From assembly GCF_025465545.1 (NCBI RefSeq), contig NZ_JAODMK010000017.1, positions 57,120 to 121,119 on the forward strand: DNA of 64,000 nucleotides, read 5' to 3'. Below the pieces are notes generated by a model. That model was not told the origin of the DNA, made no database searches, and saw only the letters and a program-made list of their open reading frames with translations. Within the stretch, counting starts at the first letter, position 1. Each line of letters opens with the position of its first letter. The position numbers and the translations under genes were made by a program. This DNA comes from Naasia sp. (lineage in GTDB: Bacteria; Actinomycetota; Actinomycetes; Actinomycetales; Microbacteriaceae). Below are positions 8,024 through 18,941 of the stretch, piece after piece.

Positions 8024-8990
8024 CTAGGCGGCTTCGCGTGGTTCAGTCGGGCACGAGTCAGGATGGCCGGGGATCAGGCTTGATTGGCCTCGGCTCAGTG
8101 CTGGGTCTCGCGCCCGTCCCATTGCATTCGTCACCTCGTCTAGGCGGTCGGGCCACAGGTGTCCGTACCGGTTCAGAGTCTCCGTGGCGGTCGCGTGGCC
8201 CAGCATGTTCTGCACTACGAGCACGTCTGCACCCGCGGCGTTCGCCATGGAGGCCGCGGTGTGCCGCAGAGCCTGTGGGGCCAGGTCGCCCTCGGTAAGG
8301 CCCGCCGACATGAGCGCCTTCGGCCACACGCGCGAACGCCAGTTGTGCGCTGAAATCGGGCCTCCTCGCGCGGCCCTAAAAACGTAGGCGTTGTCCGGCT
8401 GCCCGTACACCAATGACGCGAGATCCGAAATGAGGAAGCCGTGTACCGGCACGGTCCGGCTCTTGCCCGTCTTCGGTGCCCCCAACACCATCCGGCCACC
8501 ATCTTCGGTCCACGTCTGGCGGATCACCGCACGCCGTCGCGCGAGATCAAGGTCGCCCACTGTAAGGGCCAGCGCCTCTCCGATTCGGGCCCCGGTATAG
8601 CTCATCCAGCGGACCAATGTGCCGTCGGTTCGGCTCCCGTACGCTTCCGCCGACTCCGCGAGGTGCTCCACATCGGCGTGGGCGAGAAACACCATGCGCC
8701 CGCTCCTGTTGAAAGGCAGCTCAATCCCTTCGCTCGGTTGCTGGCCACATACTCGTGCCGCACCGCGAACTCCATCGCGCTGGAGAACCGTCCGAGGTCT
8801 CAACGTCTGCCCGCCGGATGCGACCGCTGGGCGTCGCCCCCCACCTAGGTAGGACCCAGGCGAACAGCGCCCGCTCGTACTTGCCCCGAGATGACGCCTT
8901 CAGGCCGTGCTTCGTCGCGAGGAACTCCCCAGCGACCTCGCTGAAGCTGATGTTCGAGTGTGCGGGATCACGGTAGACCGGCCGCAGTCG
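8024..8990 (-). pseudogene. Tyrosine site-specific integrase, frameshifted relic
   Basis: Three reading frames together spell a phage/ICE tyrosine recombinase. The C-terminal catalytic domain (8024 to about 8730) is intact: Arg in MSYTGARIGEALAL, His-x-x-Arg in APQALRHTAASMANAAGA, and the nucleophile in ATETLNRYGHLWP. The SAM-like arm-binding part is split: EFAVRHEYVASNRAKG is in a second frame (break near 8730) and FSEVAGEFLATKHGLKASSR in a third (break near 8785). The true N-terminal domain is missing, and the gene ends where an unrelated relic begins near 8990. Each shift is consistent with one lost base, so the gene is dead. Placed just downstream of tRNA-Lys, as integrases of tRNA-targeting elements usually are. 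Confidence 0.85.
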
Positions 8991-8999
8991 TCGCAGTGA

Positions 9000-9262
9000 A
9001 AAAGGTGAACGAGCTCGACTTCTGCAACCCGGGTCACGGGCACGTCGTGTCGAAGGTCGGCTTGACGCCGAACAAGACGACCGCAGCGATCAATCTGCTC
9101 GGAATCAAGAACGATCCGGACTGCTCGAAGTCGGTTCGGCTGGGGAAGAGCCAGTTCCAAAGATATTCGCGGAAGGCTGTGGAGCGGATACGCGCGCTGG
9201 TCGAGGACATTGGCCCGGATGAGATCTGGTTGCGGCACAAGGCGGCGAGCAAGCCGGAATGA
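9000..9262 (+). pseudogene. C-terminal relic of a DUF3644-like/restriction-associated protein
   Basis: The reading frame holds a coherent C-terminal module: PGHGHVVSKVGLTPNKTTAAI, then GIKNDPDCSKSVRLGKSQFQR, YSRKAVERIRALVEDI and PDEIW. This pattern of conserved helices resembles the C-terminal part of DUF3644-type proteins found on defence islands (recognition from memory, moderate). The N-terminal bulk is absent; upstream sequence belongs to the integrase relic on the other strand. It is best read as cargo left behind when an integrated element was deleted. Confidence 0.45.
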
Positions 9263-9843
9263 CCGCCGTCCGTCCGCTCAGGTGAGCTGTCGATAGGCAC
9301 CTCGGAGGGACTCAGTGACGTCCCGTCCGGAGTCTCTAGCAACTCTCATTCCGAGTCGGTGCACATCCTCCGTGTGCGGTACCGCGAGTGAGTCCAGCTC
9401 CGAAGGGGTGAACTCGCGGGCCCAGTTGATGAAGCCTCGGCGAGGAGGACTCGGGCCGGAACGAGTGCTGAGGTCTCCGCGTCGACGACTGAGCCCAGTC
9501 AGGACTGAGTCAGGATGCCCGCGGCTCCGGGCGTCGGTCGCCGTAATCGCCCGGATGTTCTGACTGCTACTAGGCCTCGGAACGACGCCGATCCGACCAA
9601 CGAGTGTCACTCGGCGTCAATGCGCGGCGTAGTTCCGGACTGATCGGGCGGTTGCGGGTTCGAGTCCCGCAGTCGGCTCCGCGGTTCCGTTAACAGCGCG
9701 ACGAGTCAGGATTCCGTCAGGGTCAATTGCAGCGGCGGCGCATCGCCGCACTCACAGGCCCCAGCACCGCCAACTCCCTTGCAACAAAAGGCTCTGCCAC
9801 CAGCGCCTCGCGCCGCGTGAGTACTCGCCCGGATGCGTCTAAA
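9263..9843. other. Gene-poor remainder of the island scar
   Basis: No gene is supported over about 580 bases. A minus-strand open frame (9278-9610, 110 codons) contains a plausible stretch, GFINWAREFTPSELDSLAVP, but no family is recognised, and it could be another broken fragment. A tRNA-like T arm lies within it near 9654. Confidence 0.4.
9654..9681 (+). other. tRNA 3'-end-like fragment (T arm)
   Basis: A perfect T arm, GCGGG (9654-9658), loop TTCGAGT, CCCGC (9666-9670), is followed by AGTCGGCTCCG, as in the 3' end of a tRNA, but no matching 5' half, anticodon or D arm is present upstream. Likely a left-over attachment-site copy or a truncated tRNA. It does not match the tRNA-Lys at 7901 beyond the general T-loop consensus. 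Confidence 0.4.
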
Positions 9844-11043
9844 TCAAAGGCTGTCCTGCTCTTGCACCGGAGTGGCATGCCGCGCAACTACTCGCTCTCC
9901 CTGTCGCCAAACCGCTCGAGTGAGAGGAACTCCGGGGCGGTAGGCGATGTGCGCCGCCGACGGGGCGGCGAGGACCTGGAAATCCGCACGCCCCCCGACC
10001 CGAAGGCCCCCCACCGCCTCCGGCCCGGTATCGCGACCGAGGGATCGGGCGGCACCCCGCGTTGCCGCGAAAACCGCTTCCTCAACGGTGAGATTCATCT
10101 GCAGCACGGCGGTTGCGACGCAGTACTGCATGGAGGTGGTGAAGGAGCTTCCTGGGTTGCAATTGGTCGCGATCGCTATGGTGGCTCCCGCATCCAGGAG
10201 GCGCCGCGCGGGCGCGAGCGGCTGTCGCGTCGAGAGGTCGCACGCCGGCAGGACTGTCGCCACCGTCGTCGAGTCGGCGAGGGCAGCCACATCGGAGTCG
10301 CTCAGATGGTTGCAGTGGTCCACGCTCATCGCCCCCACCTCGACTGCGAGAGCGACGCCGCCGCTCTCGCCCAGCTGGTTGCCGTGCACCCGCACGCCGA
10401 GACCGGCAGCGATGCCGGCTTCGAGAACCTCTCGGGACTGGTCCCCGTCGAAAGCCCCTCGCTCACAGAAGACGTCGATGAAGGACACCCACGGCCGCAC
10501 CGCTGCCAGCATCGGCCCGGTCACGAGGTCGAGGTAGTCCCGCGCGGCCATCGCATCGGGGACGACGTGAGCGCCGAGGAAGGTGACGACGTCGGCAACC
10601 TGCGCCGCCAGTTCGGCCGAACGGCGCTCCGTCTCGACGTCGAGGCCATAGCCGGTCTTCGTCTCGAGGAAGGTGGTGCCCCCCGCCTCTGCCTCACCCC
10701 GGAGACGGGCCAGGTTCGCCAGGAGCGCAGAGTCACTCGCCGCACGAGTGGCCTGCACGGTCGTTCGAATGCCCCCCGCGGTGTACGGCAGACCCGCCAT
10801 CCGCGCCTCGAACTCGTCCGAGCGGTCTCCGGCGAACACCAGGTGCGTGTGGGAGTCCACCCAGCCCGGTAGGACGGCCGACTGGTGCACGCTGGTGGAG
10901 ATGTCCGCATCCGGGGCGGAACGCGACGGTCCGATCCAGGCGATGCGGCCTTCGTCGATGACCATCGCCGCGTCCCTCAGGCGGCGGTGCTCGTCGTCAT
11001 TCGTGGTCAACTCGGCGATGTCGGTGATCAGTTCGGACGTCAT
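9844..11043 (-). CDS. hutI: Imidazolonepropionase
   Basis: 399 residues. Amidohydrolase-superfamily enzyme that opens imidazolone propionate to N-formimino-glutamate. Metal ligands are visible in LPGWVDSHTHLVFAGDR (HxH), VRVHGNQLGESGG, SVDHCNHLSD and IATNCNPGSSFTTSMQ. Length matches the family (about 400). Its ATG overlaps the hutF stop by 4 bases, making it the last gene of the four-gene hut operon. Following bases carry no obvious terminator before the island scar. Confidence 0.93.
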   Translation of the reverse strand: MTSELITDIAELTTNDDEHRRLRDAAMVIDEGRIAWIGPSRSAPDADISTSVHQSAVLPGWVDSHTHLVFAGDRSDEFEARMAGLPYTAGGIRTTVQATRAASDSALLANLARLRGEAEAGGTTFLETKTGYGLDVETERRSAELAAQVADVVTFLGAHVVPDAMAARDYLDLVTGPMLAAVRPWVSFIDVFCERGAFDGDQSREVLEAGIAAGLGVRVHGNQLGESGGVALAVEVGAMSVDHCNHLSDSDVAALADSTTVATVLPACDLSTRQPLAPARRLLDAGATIAIATNCNPGSSFTTSMQYCVATAVLQMNLTVEEAVFAATRGAARSLGRDTGPEAVGGLRVGGRADFQVLAAPSAAHIAYRPGVPLTRAVWRQGERVVARHATPVQEQDSL

Positions 11044-12401
11044 TCTCGACCTCCCCGCTCGGAGGAGGAGCCTGTCACGACGGCGTCTATGGCGCGAGCC
11101 ATCCGCGCTGCGGGTGAAATCGGATCATCCCGCTCGGGCGTTGCGCCGCCGTCGGCGACTATTCGGCCGCCCACGATCACCCGCAGTACGTCGGCCGCCG
11201 TCGCGACGAGGGGGAGTTGGTCGTGGAGCGCGCCGACCGTCCGGATGGACTGCGCGTCGATCTCGACCAGGTCGCAGAAGCCGCCAGGGGCGAGCCCTGC
11301 CGGCGGTGCGTGCCCGAGCGATGAGTATCCGCCCACAGTGAGTGCACCCGTCAGCTCGGCCGGGCTGAATCGTCCCCGGCGGCGCGATGCCAACCGCTCC
11401 CCGGCCTCCAGCCCGCGCGCTTCGAGGAACGGGTCGATCACCGCGTTCTGGTCCGAGCCGAGAGCCAGCCGTGCTCCCGCGTCCGCCAACGCGCGCGCTG
11501 GCCCGATCCCGTCGCCCAGGTCGGCCTCAGTGGTGGGGCAGAGGACAACCACCGCACCCGAATCTCCGATGAGCCCGATATCCCGCTCCGTGAGATGGGT
11601 CGCGTGCACCAGGCTGAGCCGGGGAGCGAGCACTCCGAGGTCTGCGAGCAACTGGGTCGGTGTCGTTCCGAATGTGGCCTCGCACTCCTGGTTCTCCTGA
11701 ACCTGTTCCGAGAGGTGGATGTGCAGAGGCACGTCGGGCGGGACGCTGGACGCGGCCACGGCGATATCGGGGGGCGGGACCGCTCGCACCGAATGCACCG
11801 CCGCGCCGAGCGTGACGGCGGAAAGCCCGCCCAGCGCATCCCGCAGGTCATACCAGCGCTCGAGCCACCGGTGCACCGACCCGTCGCTGAAACGGAGCTG
11901 CTCCGTGCTCAGGGGCCGGTTGATTCCTCCGGTGAGGTAGAGCGCATCGAGCAGTGTAAGCCGGATCCCGGCCTCCTGTGCTGCGTGAGCGAGCGCCAGC
12001 TCCATGGCGTGCCGGCGGTCATACGGCTTCCCATCGGGCCGGTGGTGCACGTAATGGAATTCCCCGACGGCCGTCCAGCCGCTCAGCAGCATCTCGTGAA
12101 AGACCGACAATGCGAGGTCGTAGTACCGATCAGGGTCGAGACGCCCGGCGACTTCGTACATGGAGGTCCGCCAGGCCCAGAAGTCGCCGCCATCGGAATG
12201 GGTACGGCCCCGGAGCGCACGGTGGAAGGAGTGCGAGTGGGCGTTGCCCATCCCGGGAAGCACCACTCCCATCCGGATGTCACCGGGCGCCGGAGGCGTC
12301 CCGACTTCGACGGTCGCGATCCGGCCGTTCCCGCCGGTGGTGATCCGGGTGGAAGCGTTCGGGACACCGTCGATGAGCGCGACCGCTGACCAGTAGTTCA
12401 C
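11040..12401 (-). CDS. hutF: Formimidoylglutamate deiminase
   Basis: 453 residues. HutF removes ammonia from N-formimino-L-glutamate to give N-formyl-glutamate, defining the HutF/HutG branch of histidine breakdown. Visible metal-site motifs: LPGMGNAHSHSFHRALRGR (HxH), PLHIHLSEQ, LVHATHL and LALGSDQNAVIDPFLEARGL begin. The GTG at 12401 overlaps the stop of the upstream amidohydrolase gene (GTGA), which sets the start; a much longer in-frame extension is an artefact. Confidence 0.92.
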   Translation of the reverse strand: MNYWSAVALIDGVPNASTRITTGGNGRIATVEVGTPPAPGDIRMGVVLPGMGNAHSHSFHRALRGRTHSDGGDFWAWRTSMYEVAGRLDPDRYYDLALSVFHEMLLSGWTAVGEFHYVHHRPDGKPYDRRHAMELALAHAAQEAGIRLTLLDALYLTGGINRPLSTEQLRFSDGSVHRWLERWYDLRDALGGLSAVTLGAAVHSVRAVPPPDIAVAASSVPPDVPLHIHLSEQVQENQECEATFGTTPTQLLADLGVLAPRLSLVHATHLTERDIGLIGDSGAVVVLCPTTEADLGDGIGPARALADAGARLALGSDQNAVIDPFLEARGLEAGERLASRRRGRFSPAELTGALTVGGYSSLGHAPPAGLAPGGFCDLVEIDAQSIRTVGALHDQLPLVATAADVLRVIVGGRIVADGGATPERDDPISPAARMARAIDAVVTGSSSERGGRE

Positions 12402-13612
12402 AACAGACTCCGCAATACGGTCTCGAGAGCGTCGATCCCAGCCAGGGTGTCCTCCAACTCCGCCCACTCCTCCGGTGCGTGGGAGATCCCGGTCGGGTTG
12501 CGGACGAAGAGCATGGCGGTAGGGGCGACGCTCGACAGGACTCCAGCGTCGTGCCCGGCGCCCGATGCCAGGGCGGGGACGCCGCCCAGCGCGCTCGATA
12601 GCCGCTCGAGCAGCCGGGCATCGAAACTCACGGCGTCGCTCCACGACTCCTCGGTGACGACGACGGAGCAGCCCTCCTCTGCGGCTAGGCCGTCGGAGAG
12701 GCGGGCGATCTCTGCGACCAGGAGGCGAGTGTCCTTCGCGGTCTCCCCACGGGCGTCCAGCCAGGACGTGACCGACGAAGGGATCACGTTCGTCCCTCCC
12801 GGGGTCACTTCGATGCGCCCGACGGTCGCCCGTGACCCGGCGATGGATAGCGCCGTATCCCGGATGGCCGTCACGGCTCGTGCGGCCGCGACCAAGGGGT
12901 CCTGACGTCCCTGCATGGCGGTCGCGCCGGCGTGATTGCCCTGGCCCCGGAAGGCGAGGCGCCATCGGCCGTGAGCCAGGATCGAGGACGCAACGGCGAC
13001 AGGCGAGTCCAGGTCGATCAGTCCGCGGCCCTGCTCGATGTGGAGCTCGAGAAAGAGACCGATCCGAGCGGCGGTCTCGGGGTCAGCACCGAGGTGTGCA
13101 GGATTCAGGCCGGCATCGCGCGCAGCATCGGCGAAGGTGACGCCGGCCGCGTCCGTCAGAGCGCGGACGCGGTCCGGGTCGATAGTGCCGCTCATCATTC
13201 GCGAGCCGAGGCAGGCCACCCCGAAGCGTGAGCCCTCCTCCTCCGCGAACACGGCGACGGCGAACGGTCGGCCCGGGATGAAGCCGGACCGCTGCAGCCG
13301 GGCAACGGCCTCCAGAGCGCTGACGACACCGAGCGGGCCGTCGAATGGGCCACCGCCTGGTACCGAGTCGAGGTGACTCCCTGTCACCACGGCGCCATCA
13401 CCCGGAGGTCCCCACCACGCCCAGAGATTGCCGTTCCGGTCGGCTTCGACGTCAAGACCGAGCCGTTCGGCACGCTCAACGAACCAGATGCGCAATTGCA
13501 GTTCCGAGGTGGACCAGATCGACCGGGAGAACCCCCCGCGCAGGCGATCCCGCCCGACGTCCGCGATCTCGTCGAGTCCCGCAAGCATGCCGTGCGCGGT
13601 GATCGGCCGCAT
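12398..13612 (-). CDS. M20-family amidohydrolase (AllC/HyuC type) in the hut operon
   Basis: 404 residues. Classic N-carbamoyl-amino-acid/allantoate amidohydrolase motifs: TGSHLDSVPGGGPFDGPLGV, AEEEGSRFG, ELHIEQG and SGAGHDAGVLS, so the two-metal site is complete. It sits between hutU and hutF, with its ATG overlapping the hutU TGA and its stop overlapping the hutF start. The pathway needs an enzyme that turns N-formyl-glutamate into glutamate, and no classical HutG is in this window, so it probably fills that place. The family's usual reaction, cleaving N-carbamoyl groups, would also fit N-carbamoyl-glutamate made by the hydantoinase-like cluster downstream. Both roles are inference. Confidence 0.8.
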   Translation of the reverse strand: MRPITAHGMLAGLDEIADVGRDRLRGGFSRSIWSTSELQLRIWFVERAERLGLDVEADRNGNLWAWWGPPGDGAVVTGSHLDSVPGGGPFDGPLGVVSALEAVARLQRSGFIPGRPFAVAVFAEEEGSRFGVACLGSRMMSGTIDPDRVRALTDAAGVTFADAARDAGLNPAHLGADPETAARIGLFLELHIEQGRGLIDLDSPVAVASSILAHGRWRLAFRGQGNHAGATAMQGRQDPLVAAARAVTAIRDTALSIAGSRATVGRIEVTPGGTNVIPSSVTSWLDARGETAKDTRLLVAEIARLSDGLAAEEGCSVVVTEESWSDAVSFDARLLERLSSALGGVPALASGAGHDAGVLSSVAPTAMLFVRNPTGISHAPEEWAELEDTLAGIDALETVLRSLL

Positions 13613-15300
13613 CAATCGCCCTCCAGCATGGGAACGCGGAGGCCACGCTCCCGGGCTACATCACGGGCGCGGGAGTAGCCCGCGTCCACGTGTCGCATGA
13701 CTCCGGTCCCCGGGTCATTGACAAGCACACGCTCGATCTTCTCGGCTGCGAGGGCGGTGCCGTCGGCCACGACCACCTGCCCGGCGTGGATGGAGCGGCC
13801 TATCCCGACGCCTCCGCCGTGATGGATGGAGACCCAGGTGGCGCCCGAGGCTGTGTTCAGCAGGGCATTCAGGAGCGGCCAGTCGGCAATCGCGTCGGAT
13901 CCGTCCGCCATGCCCTCAGTCTCGCGGTAGGGCGAGGCGACCGAGCCGGAGTCGAGGTGGTCCCTCCCTATCACGATGGGCGCAGTCAGCTCGCCCGAGG
14001 CCACCATCTCGTTGAATCGAAGTCCAGCGAGGTGGCGTTCCTTGTAGCCCAGCCAGCAGATCCGGGCAGGCAGGCCCTCGAAATGCACCTTCTCGCTGGC
14101 TTTCGTGATCCATCGCTTCAGCTTCTCGTCGTCAGGAAAGAGGTCGAGGATGGCACGGTCGGTCGCCGCGATGTCGGCTGGATCCCCCGAGAGCGCGACC
14201 CAGCGGAAGGGTCCCTTGCCTTCGGCGAACAGTGGCCGAATGTAAGCGGGGACGAAGCCGGGGAAGTCGAACGCCCGGTCGAACCCGCCCAGCTTCGCCT
14301 CTGTGCGGATCGAGTTGCCGTAGTCGAACACCTCCGCGCCCGCGTCCTGAAACCCGACCATTGCCCGGACCTGATCGGCCATCGACGCGCGGGCCTTGAC
14401 GGTGAACTCCTCGGGGTCGGCCGCTGCCGCAGCACTCCATTCAGCCACAGTGATGCCTTCGGGCAGATAGCTGAGCGGGTCGTGGGCGCTGGTCTGGTCC
14501 GTGACGATCTCGATCGGAACGCGGCGGGCGAGGAGCTCCGGGAAGATGGTCGCGGCGTTGCCGATCAGTCCGACCGACAGGGGCTTCCGCTCGGCTTTGG
14601 CGGCGAGCACCCGCTCGACAGCGGCGTCGAGATCGGCGGTCATCTCGTCGAGGTAACCGTGCTCCACGCGACGACGCAGCCGCGCCTCGTCCACATCGAC
14701 GATGAGGACGACGCCGTCGTTCATGGTCACGGCGAGCGGCTGGGCGCCGCCCATGCCTCCGGCACCCCCGGTGAGGGTGAGCGTGCCCGCGAGGGTGCCG
14801 CCGAACCTCTTGTCGGCGATAGCGGCGAAGGTCTCGTAGGTTCCCTGGAGTATTCCCTGTGTACCGATGTAGATCCAGGAGCCGGCCGTCATCTGCCCGT
14901 ACATCGTCAGCCCCAGGGACTCGAGCCTGCGGAACTCGGGCCAGGTCGCCCAGTCGCCCACCAGGTTCGAGTTGGCGATCAGGACCCGCGGTGCCCATTC
15001 GTGAGTCCGGAAAACTCCAACGGGCTTGCCTGACTGCACGAGCAGGGTCTCGTCGAGCTCGAGCGTCTCGAGCGTCCGGACCATGGCGTCGTACGCCTCC
15101 CAGCTGCGCGCAGCGCGGCCCGTCCCGCCGTAGACGACGAGATCGGCCGGCCGTTCGGCCACTTCCGCGTCGAGATTGTTCATCAGCATCCGCAGGGGCG
15201 CTTCGGTTTGCCAGCCCTTCGCGGTGAGGGCGGCGCCGCGGGCAGCGCGGATGGGGAGGCGGGGATTGTCGCTGGAATGCACTCCTCCATGAGAGGGCAT
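13612..15300 (-). CDS. hutU: Urocanate hydratase
   Basis: 562 residues. Converts urocanate to imidazolone propionate with a tightly bound NAD. Canonical motifs are intact: [29 protein letters not shown] (NAD), [33 protein letters not shown] and [13 protein letters not shown]. The ATG at 15300 begins [12 protein letters not shown], giving the usual distance to the [18 protein letters not shown] motif. First gene of the hut operon, divergent from an IclR regulator. A second, divergent urocanase lies at 22803. Confidence 0.94.
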   Translation of the reverse strand: MPSHGGVHSSDNPRLPIRAARGAALTAKGWQTEAPLRMLMNNLDAEVAERPADLVVYGGTGRAARSWEAYDAMVRTLETLELDETLLVQSGKPVGVFRTHEWAPRVLIANSNLVGDWATWPEFRRLESLGLTMYGQMTAGSWIYIGTQGILQGTYETFAAIADKRFGGTLAGTLTLTGGAGGMGGAQPLAVTMNDGVVLIVDVDEARLRRRVEHGYLDEMTADLDAAVERVLAAKAERKPLSVGLIGNAATIFPELLARRVPIEIVTDQTSAHDPLSYLPEGITVAEWSAAAAADPEEFTVKARASMADQVRAMVGFQDAGAEVFDYGNSIRTEAKLGGFDRAFDFPGFVPAYIRPLFAEGKGPFRWVALSGDPADIAATDRAILDLFPDDEKLKRWITKASEKVHFEGLPARICWLGYKERHLAGLRFNEMVASGELTAPIVIGRDHLDSGSVASPYRETEGMADGSDAIADWPLLNALLNTASGATWVSIHHGGGVGIGRSIHAGQVVVADGTALAAEKIERVLVNDPGTGVMRHVDAGYSRARDVARERGLRVPMLEGD

Positions 15301-15335
15301 CGGGCCGTCGGCCCGCACCCTAGACTCCCAACACC

Positions 15336-15353
15336 TGTCTCATCTGTGAGACA
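15336..15353. promoter_or_regulatory. Palindromic operator between hutU and IclR genes
   Basis: TGTCTCA-TCTG-TGAGACA, perfect 7-bp arms with a 4-bp spacer, lies in the short divergent spacer. It is well placed for autoregulation and hut control by the adjacent IclR protein. Confidence 0.6.
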
Positions 15354-15397
15354 TGTCACATGACGGAAACGCGGCACAGAGCGAGGATCGGGGACGG

Positions 15398-16186
15398 ATG
15401 AGCCCATCACAGCCCGGCGCGCCTGCGGCAAGGCACACGCTCCTCATCCTTCAGTTCCTGGGCAACCAGCGGGGACCCGTCGGCGCCGCGACGATTGCGG
15501 GAGCGTTGGGCCTTCCCCGCTCCACCGTGTATCGGCTCCTGAACACGCTTCGCGAGTTCGGCTTCGTGCTGCACTTCCCGGAGGAGCGCCGCTACGGCAT
15601 CGGCATCGGAGCGTTCGAGCTGAGTTCCGGCTTCACCCGGCAGGAGCCGCTGTCGCGCCTCGCGCGCCCCATCTTGGCGACCCTGGTCGATCGCCTGGGG
15701 GAGAGCGCTCACCTCGCCGCGCTGCATGGACAAGACGTCATCTATCTGGTCGAGGAGCGTGCCCCTCGTCGCCCTGCCTTGGTGACGGATGTCGGCGTCC
15801 GGCTGCCCAGTCACCTGACTGCGAGCGGGCGAGCACTCCTGGCGACGCTTCCGCGCGCCCAGTTGCGGGCACTCTTTCCTGCGACCGCTGCCCTCGCTCA
15901 GCGTCAGGGCTCGCCCGAGCTGCGGCTAGCCGACCTGCTACGGCTGCTCGAGGAAGTGAAACGTGCCGGCTACGCCGCCGAGGACGGGGACGTCACGGCC
16001 GGACTGGCCTCGGTCGCTGTCGCTGTGCGTGACCACGCCGGTTGGCCGGCCGCAGGAATCACCCTGACCTTTCCAAGGGAGAACATCCCTCTTGATGAGT
16101 GGCCCTCTGTCGCGGAGACGCTTCGGGTCTACGCCGCCGAGCTCTCCCGACGCATCAGGGGCGTCGACTCGGGAAAGGGACCCTGA
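15398..16186 (+). CDS. IclR-family transcriptional regulator of the hut operon
   Basis: 262 residues from the ATG at 15398 (an upstream ATG at 15353 overlaps the operator and is less likely). N-terminal winged HTH (about 20-80): VGAATIAGALGLPRSTVYRL then LLNTLREFGFVL. C-terminal IclR effector domain (about 95-255) with ALHGQDVIYLVEERAPR and SHLTASGRALLATLP. Divergent from hutU, so probably controls histidine/urocanate use; urocanate is the usual hut signal but IclR ligands cannot be read from sequence. Confidence 0.85.
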   Translation: MSPSQPGAPAARHTLLILQFLGNQRGPVGAATIAGALGLPRSTVYRLLNTLREFGFVLHFPEERRYGIGIGAFELSSGFTRQEPLSRLARPILATLVDRLGESAHLAALHGQDVIYLVEERAPRRPALVTDVGVRLPSHLTASGRALLATLPRAQLRALFPATAALAQRQGSPELRLADLLRLLEEVKRAGYAAEDGDVTAGLASVAVAVRDHAGWPAAGITLTFPRENIPLDEWPSVAETLRVYAAELSRRIRGVDSGKGP

Positions 16187-16214
16187 CGAGCGCGAGGAAG
16201 TTAACCTGCAGGAA

Positions 16215-16233
16215 ATGAATCCATGGATACAAT
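16215..16233 (+). promoter_or_regulatory. Importer promoter with 19-bp shared operator
   Basis: ATGAATCCATGGATACAAT contains the palindrome ATCCATGGAT fused to a TACAAT -10 box. It matches the element at 22776-22794 at 18 of 19 positions. It lies about 90 bases upstream of the importer's first gene. Confidence 0.65.
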
Positions 16234-16319
16234 TCCGCTTGAGGCCGTTTTCACGGCTGTGTTCCGCCCTGTTCGAGGGTTCGACTGAGCCCACCGCTCC
16301 CTACAAGAGGATTCGCCGC

Positions 16320-17369
16320 ATGGCATGCACCGCAAGTAGAAAAGGCAAGTCCGCTCGCACTGCGCAGGTCGTGGCGACTGCCGCCACCGCGGTTCTGCTC
16401 GCCGGATGCGCCGCCGGTCCAGGTTCCGGTTCCGGTTCCGGTTCTACGGATTCCGCGGACGAGGCGCCCCGAGCGGCGATGATCACGACAGGGGCGGTCA
16501 CGACCGGTGACTGGGACCCGGCGAGCTACAAGGCATTCACCGCGATGGCCGAGAAGTACGGCTTCCAGGCGAGCAACGAGGACAGCGTCGGGTACGACGA
16601 AGCCGAGTCGATTCTCGCCCGTCTCGCCCAGTCGAACGACCTGGTCATCGCCACGAGCGCAGGCTACGGGGCCGCGGTCATGTCGGTTGCCCCGCAGTAC
16701 CCGGACACGATGTTCGTGGTGTGGGCGCTGCTGGAGGACAACGGCGGGCTCGAGAACGTCGCGGGCTTCTCCAGTGACTTCAACGAGCTCGGCTACGTGG
16801 CAGGCGCCGCCGCGTGCCTTGCCGCCGAGGGCGGCAAGATCGGTCATGTGAACAGCGAGCCGATCCCGGCGTTCACCCACTTCTCCGGAGGAATCGAGCA
16901 GGCCGCCGAGGAGTACTGCCCGAACGGCAAGAGCGACTCCCTGGAGACGTACATCAACAGCTTCACCGACGTCTCCAAGGCGAAGCTCGCCGCCGAGGAC
17001 CTCATCGGAAATGGCGCGACCGTCCTCATCCCCACTATCGATGCGGCGGCCACCGGAGTTCTGGAGGCGGCCGAGGCGAGCGGTGCCAAGCTGATCATGC
17101 CGTACGTCGACCAGCTCGCCCTGGCTCCCGACCTCGTCGTCACGAGCTGGCTGCTCGGCTTCGACCCCCAGTATGACGAGATCGGCCGACTGTTCACCGA
17201 AGGTGAGCTGAAGGGGGAGATCTACCCGGAGACCTTCGAGAACGGCGGGATCGATCTGGTTCTCCCGCTGGCGAACGTCTCCGATGAGGTCAATGCCCAG
17301 GTCGAGGAGATCGTCGCCGGTCTCAAGGACGGCTCGATCCAGGTCGATGACCGCGTAGTGACGCCGTAG
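16320..17369 (+). CDS. BMP-family substrate-binding lipoprotein (importer 1)
   Basis: 349 residues. Lipoprotein signal with lipobox LLAGC (Cys about 25), then a low-complexity Gly-Ser linker (GSGSGSGST) and a BMP/PnrA-like binding domain: ILARLAQSNDLVIATSAGYG and DTMFVVWALLEDN, SDFNELGYVAGAAACLAAEG. The ATG at 16320 has AAGAGG upstream; longer frames run into the preceding gene. BMP proteins bind nucleosides or related heterocycles outside the membrane. It heads an importer operon with two-domain ATPase and two permeases. The ligand is unknown; the cluster's urocanase and hydantoinase-like genes point to a nitrogen heterocycle. Confidence 0.85.
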   Translation: MACTASRKGKSARTAQVVATAATAVLLAGCAAGPGSGSGSGSTDSADEAPRAAMITTGAVTTGDWDPASYKAFTAMAEKYGFQASNEDSVGYDEAESILARLAQSNDLVIATSAGYGAAVMSVAPQYPDTMFVVWALLEDNGGLENVAGFSSDFNELGYVAGAAACLAAEGGKIGHVNSEPIPAFTHFSGGIEQAAEEYCPNGKSDSLETYINSFTDVSKAKLAAEDLIGNGATVLIPTIDAAATGVLEAAEASGAKLIMPYVDQLALAPDLVVTSWLLGFDPQYDEIGRLFTEGELKGEIYPETFENGGIDLVLPLANVSDEVNAQVEEIVAGLKDGSIQVDDRVVTP

Positions 17370-17393
17370 CAGCGCGCCGGGGACGAAGCGACC

Positions 17394-18937
<1,544 letters not shown>

Positions 18938-18941
<4 letters not shown>

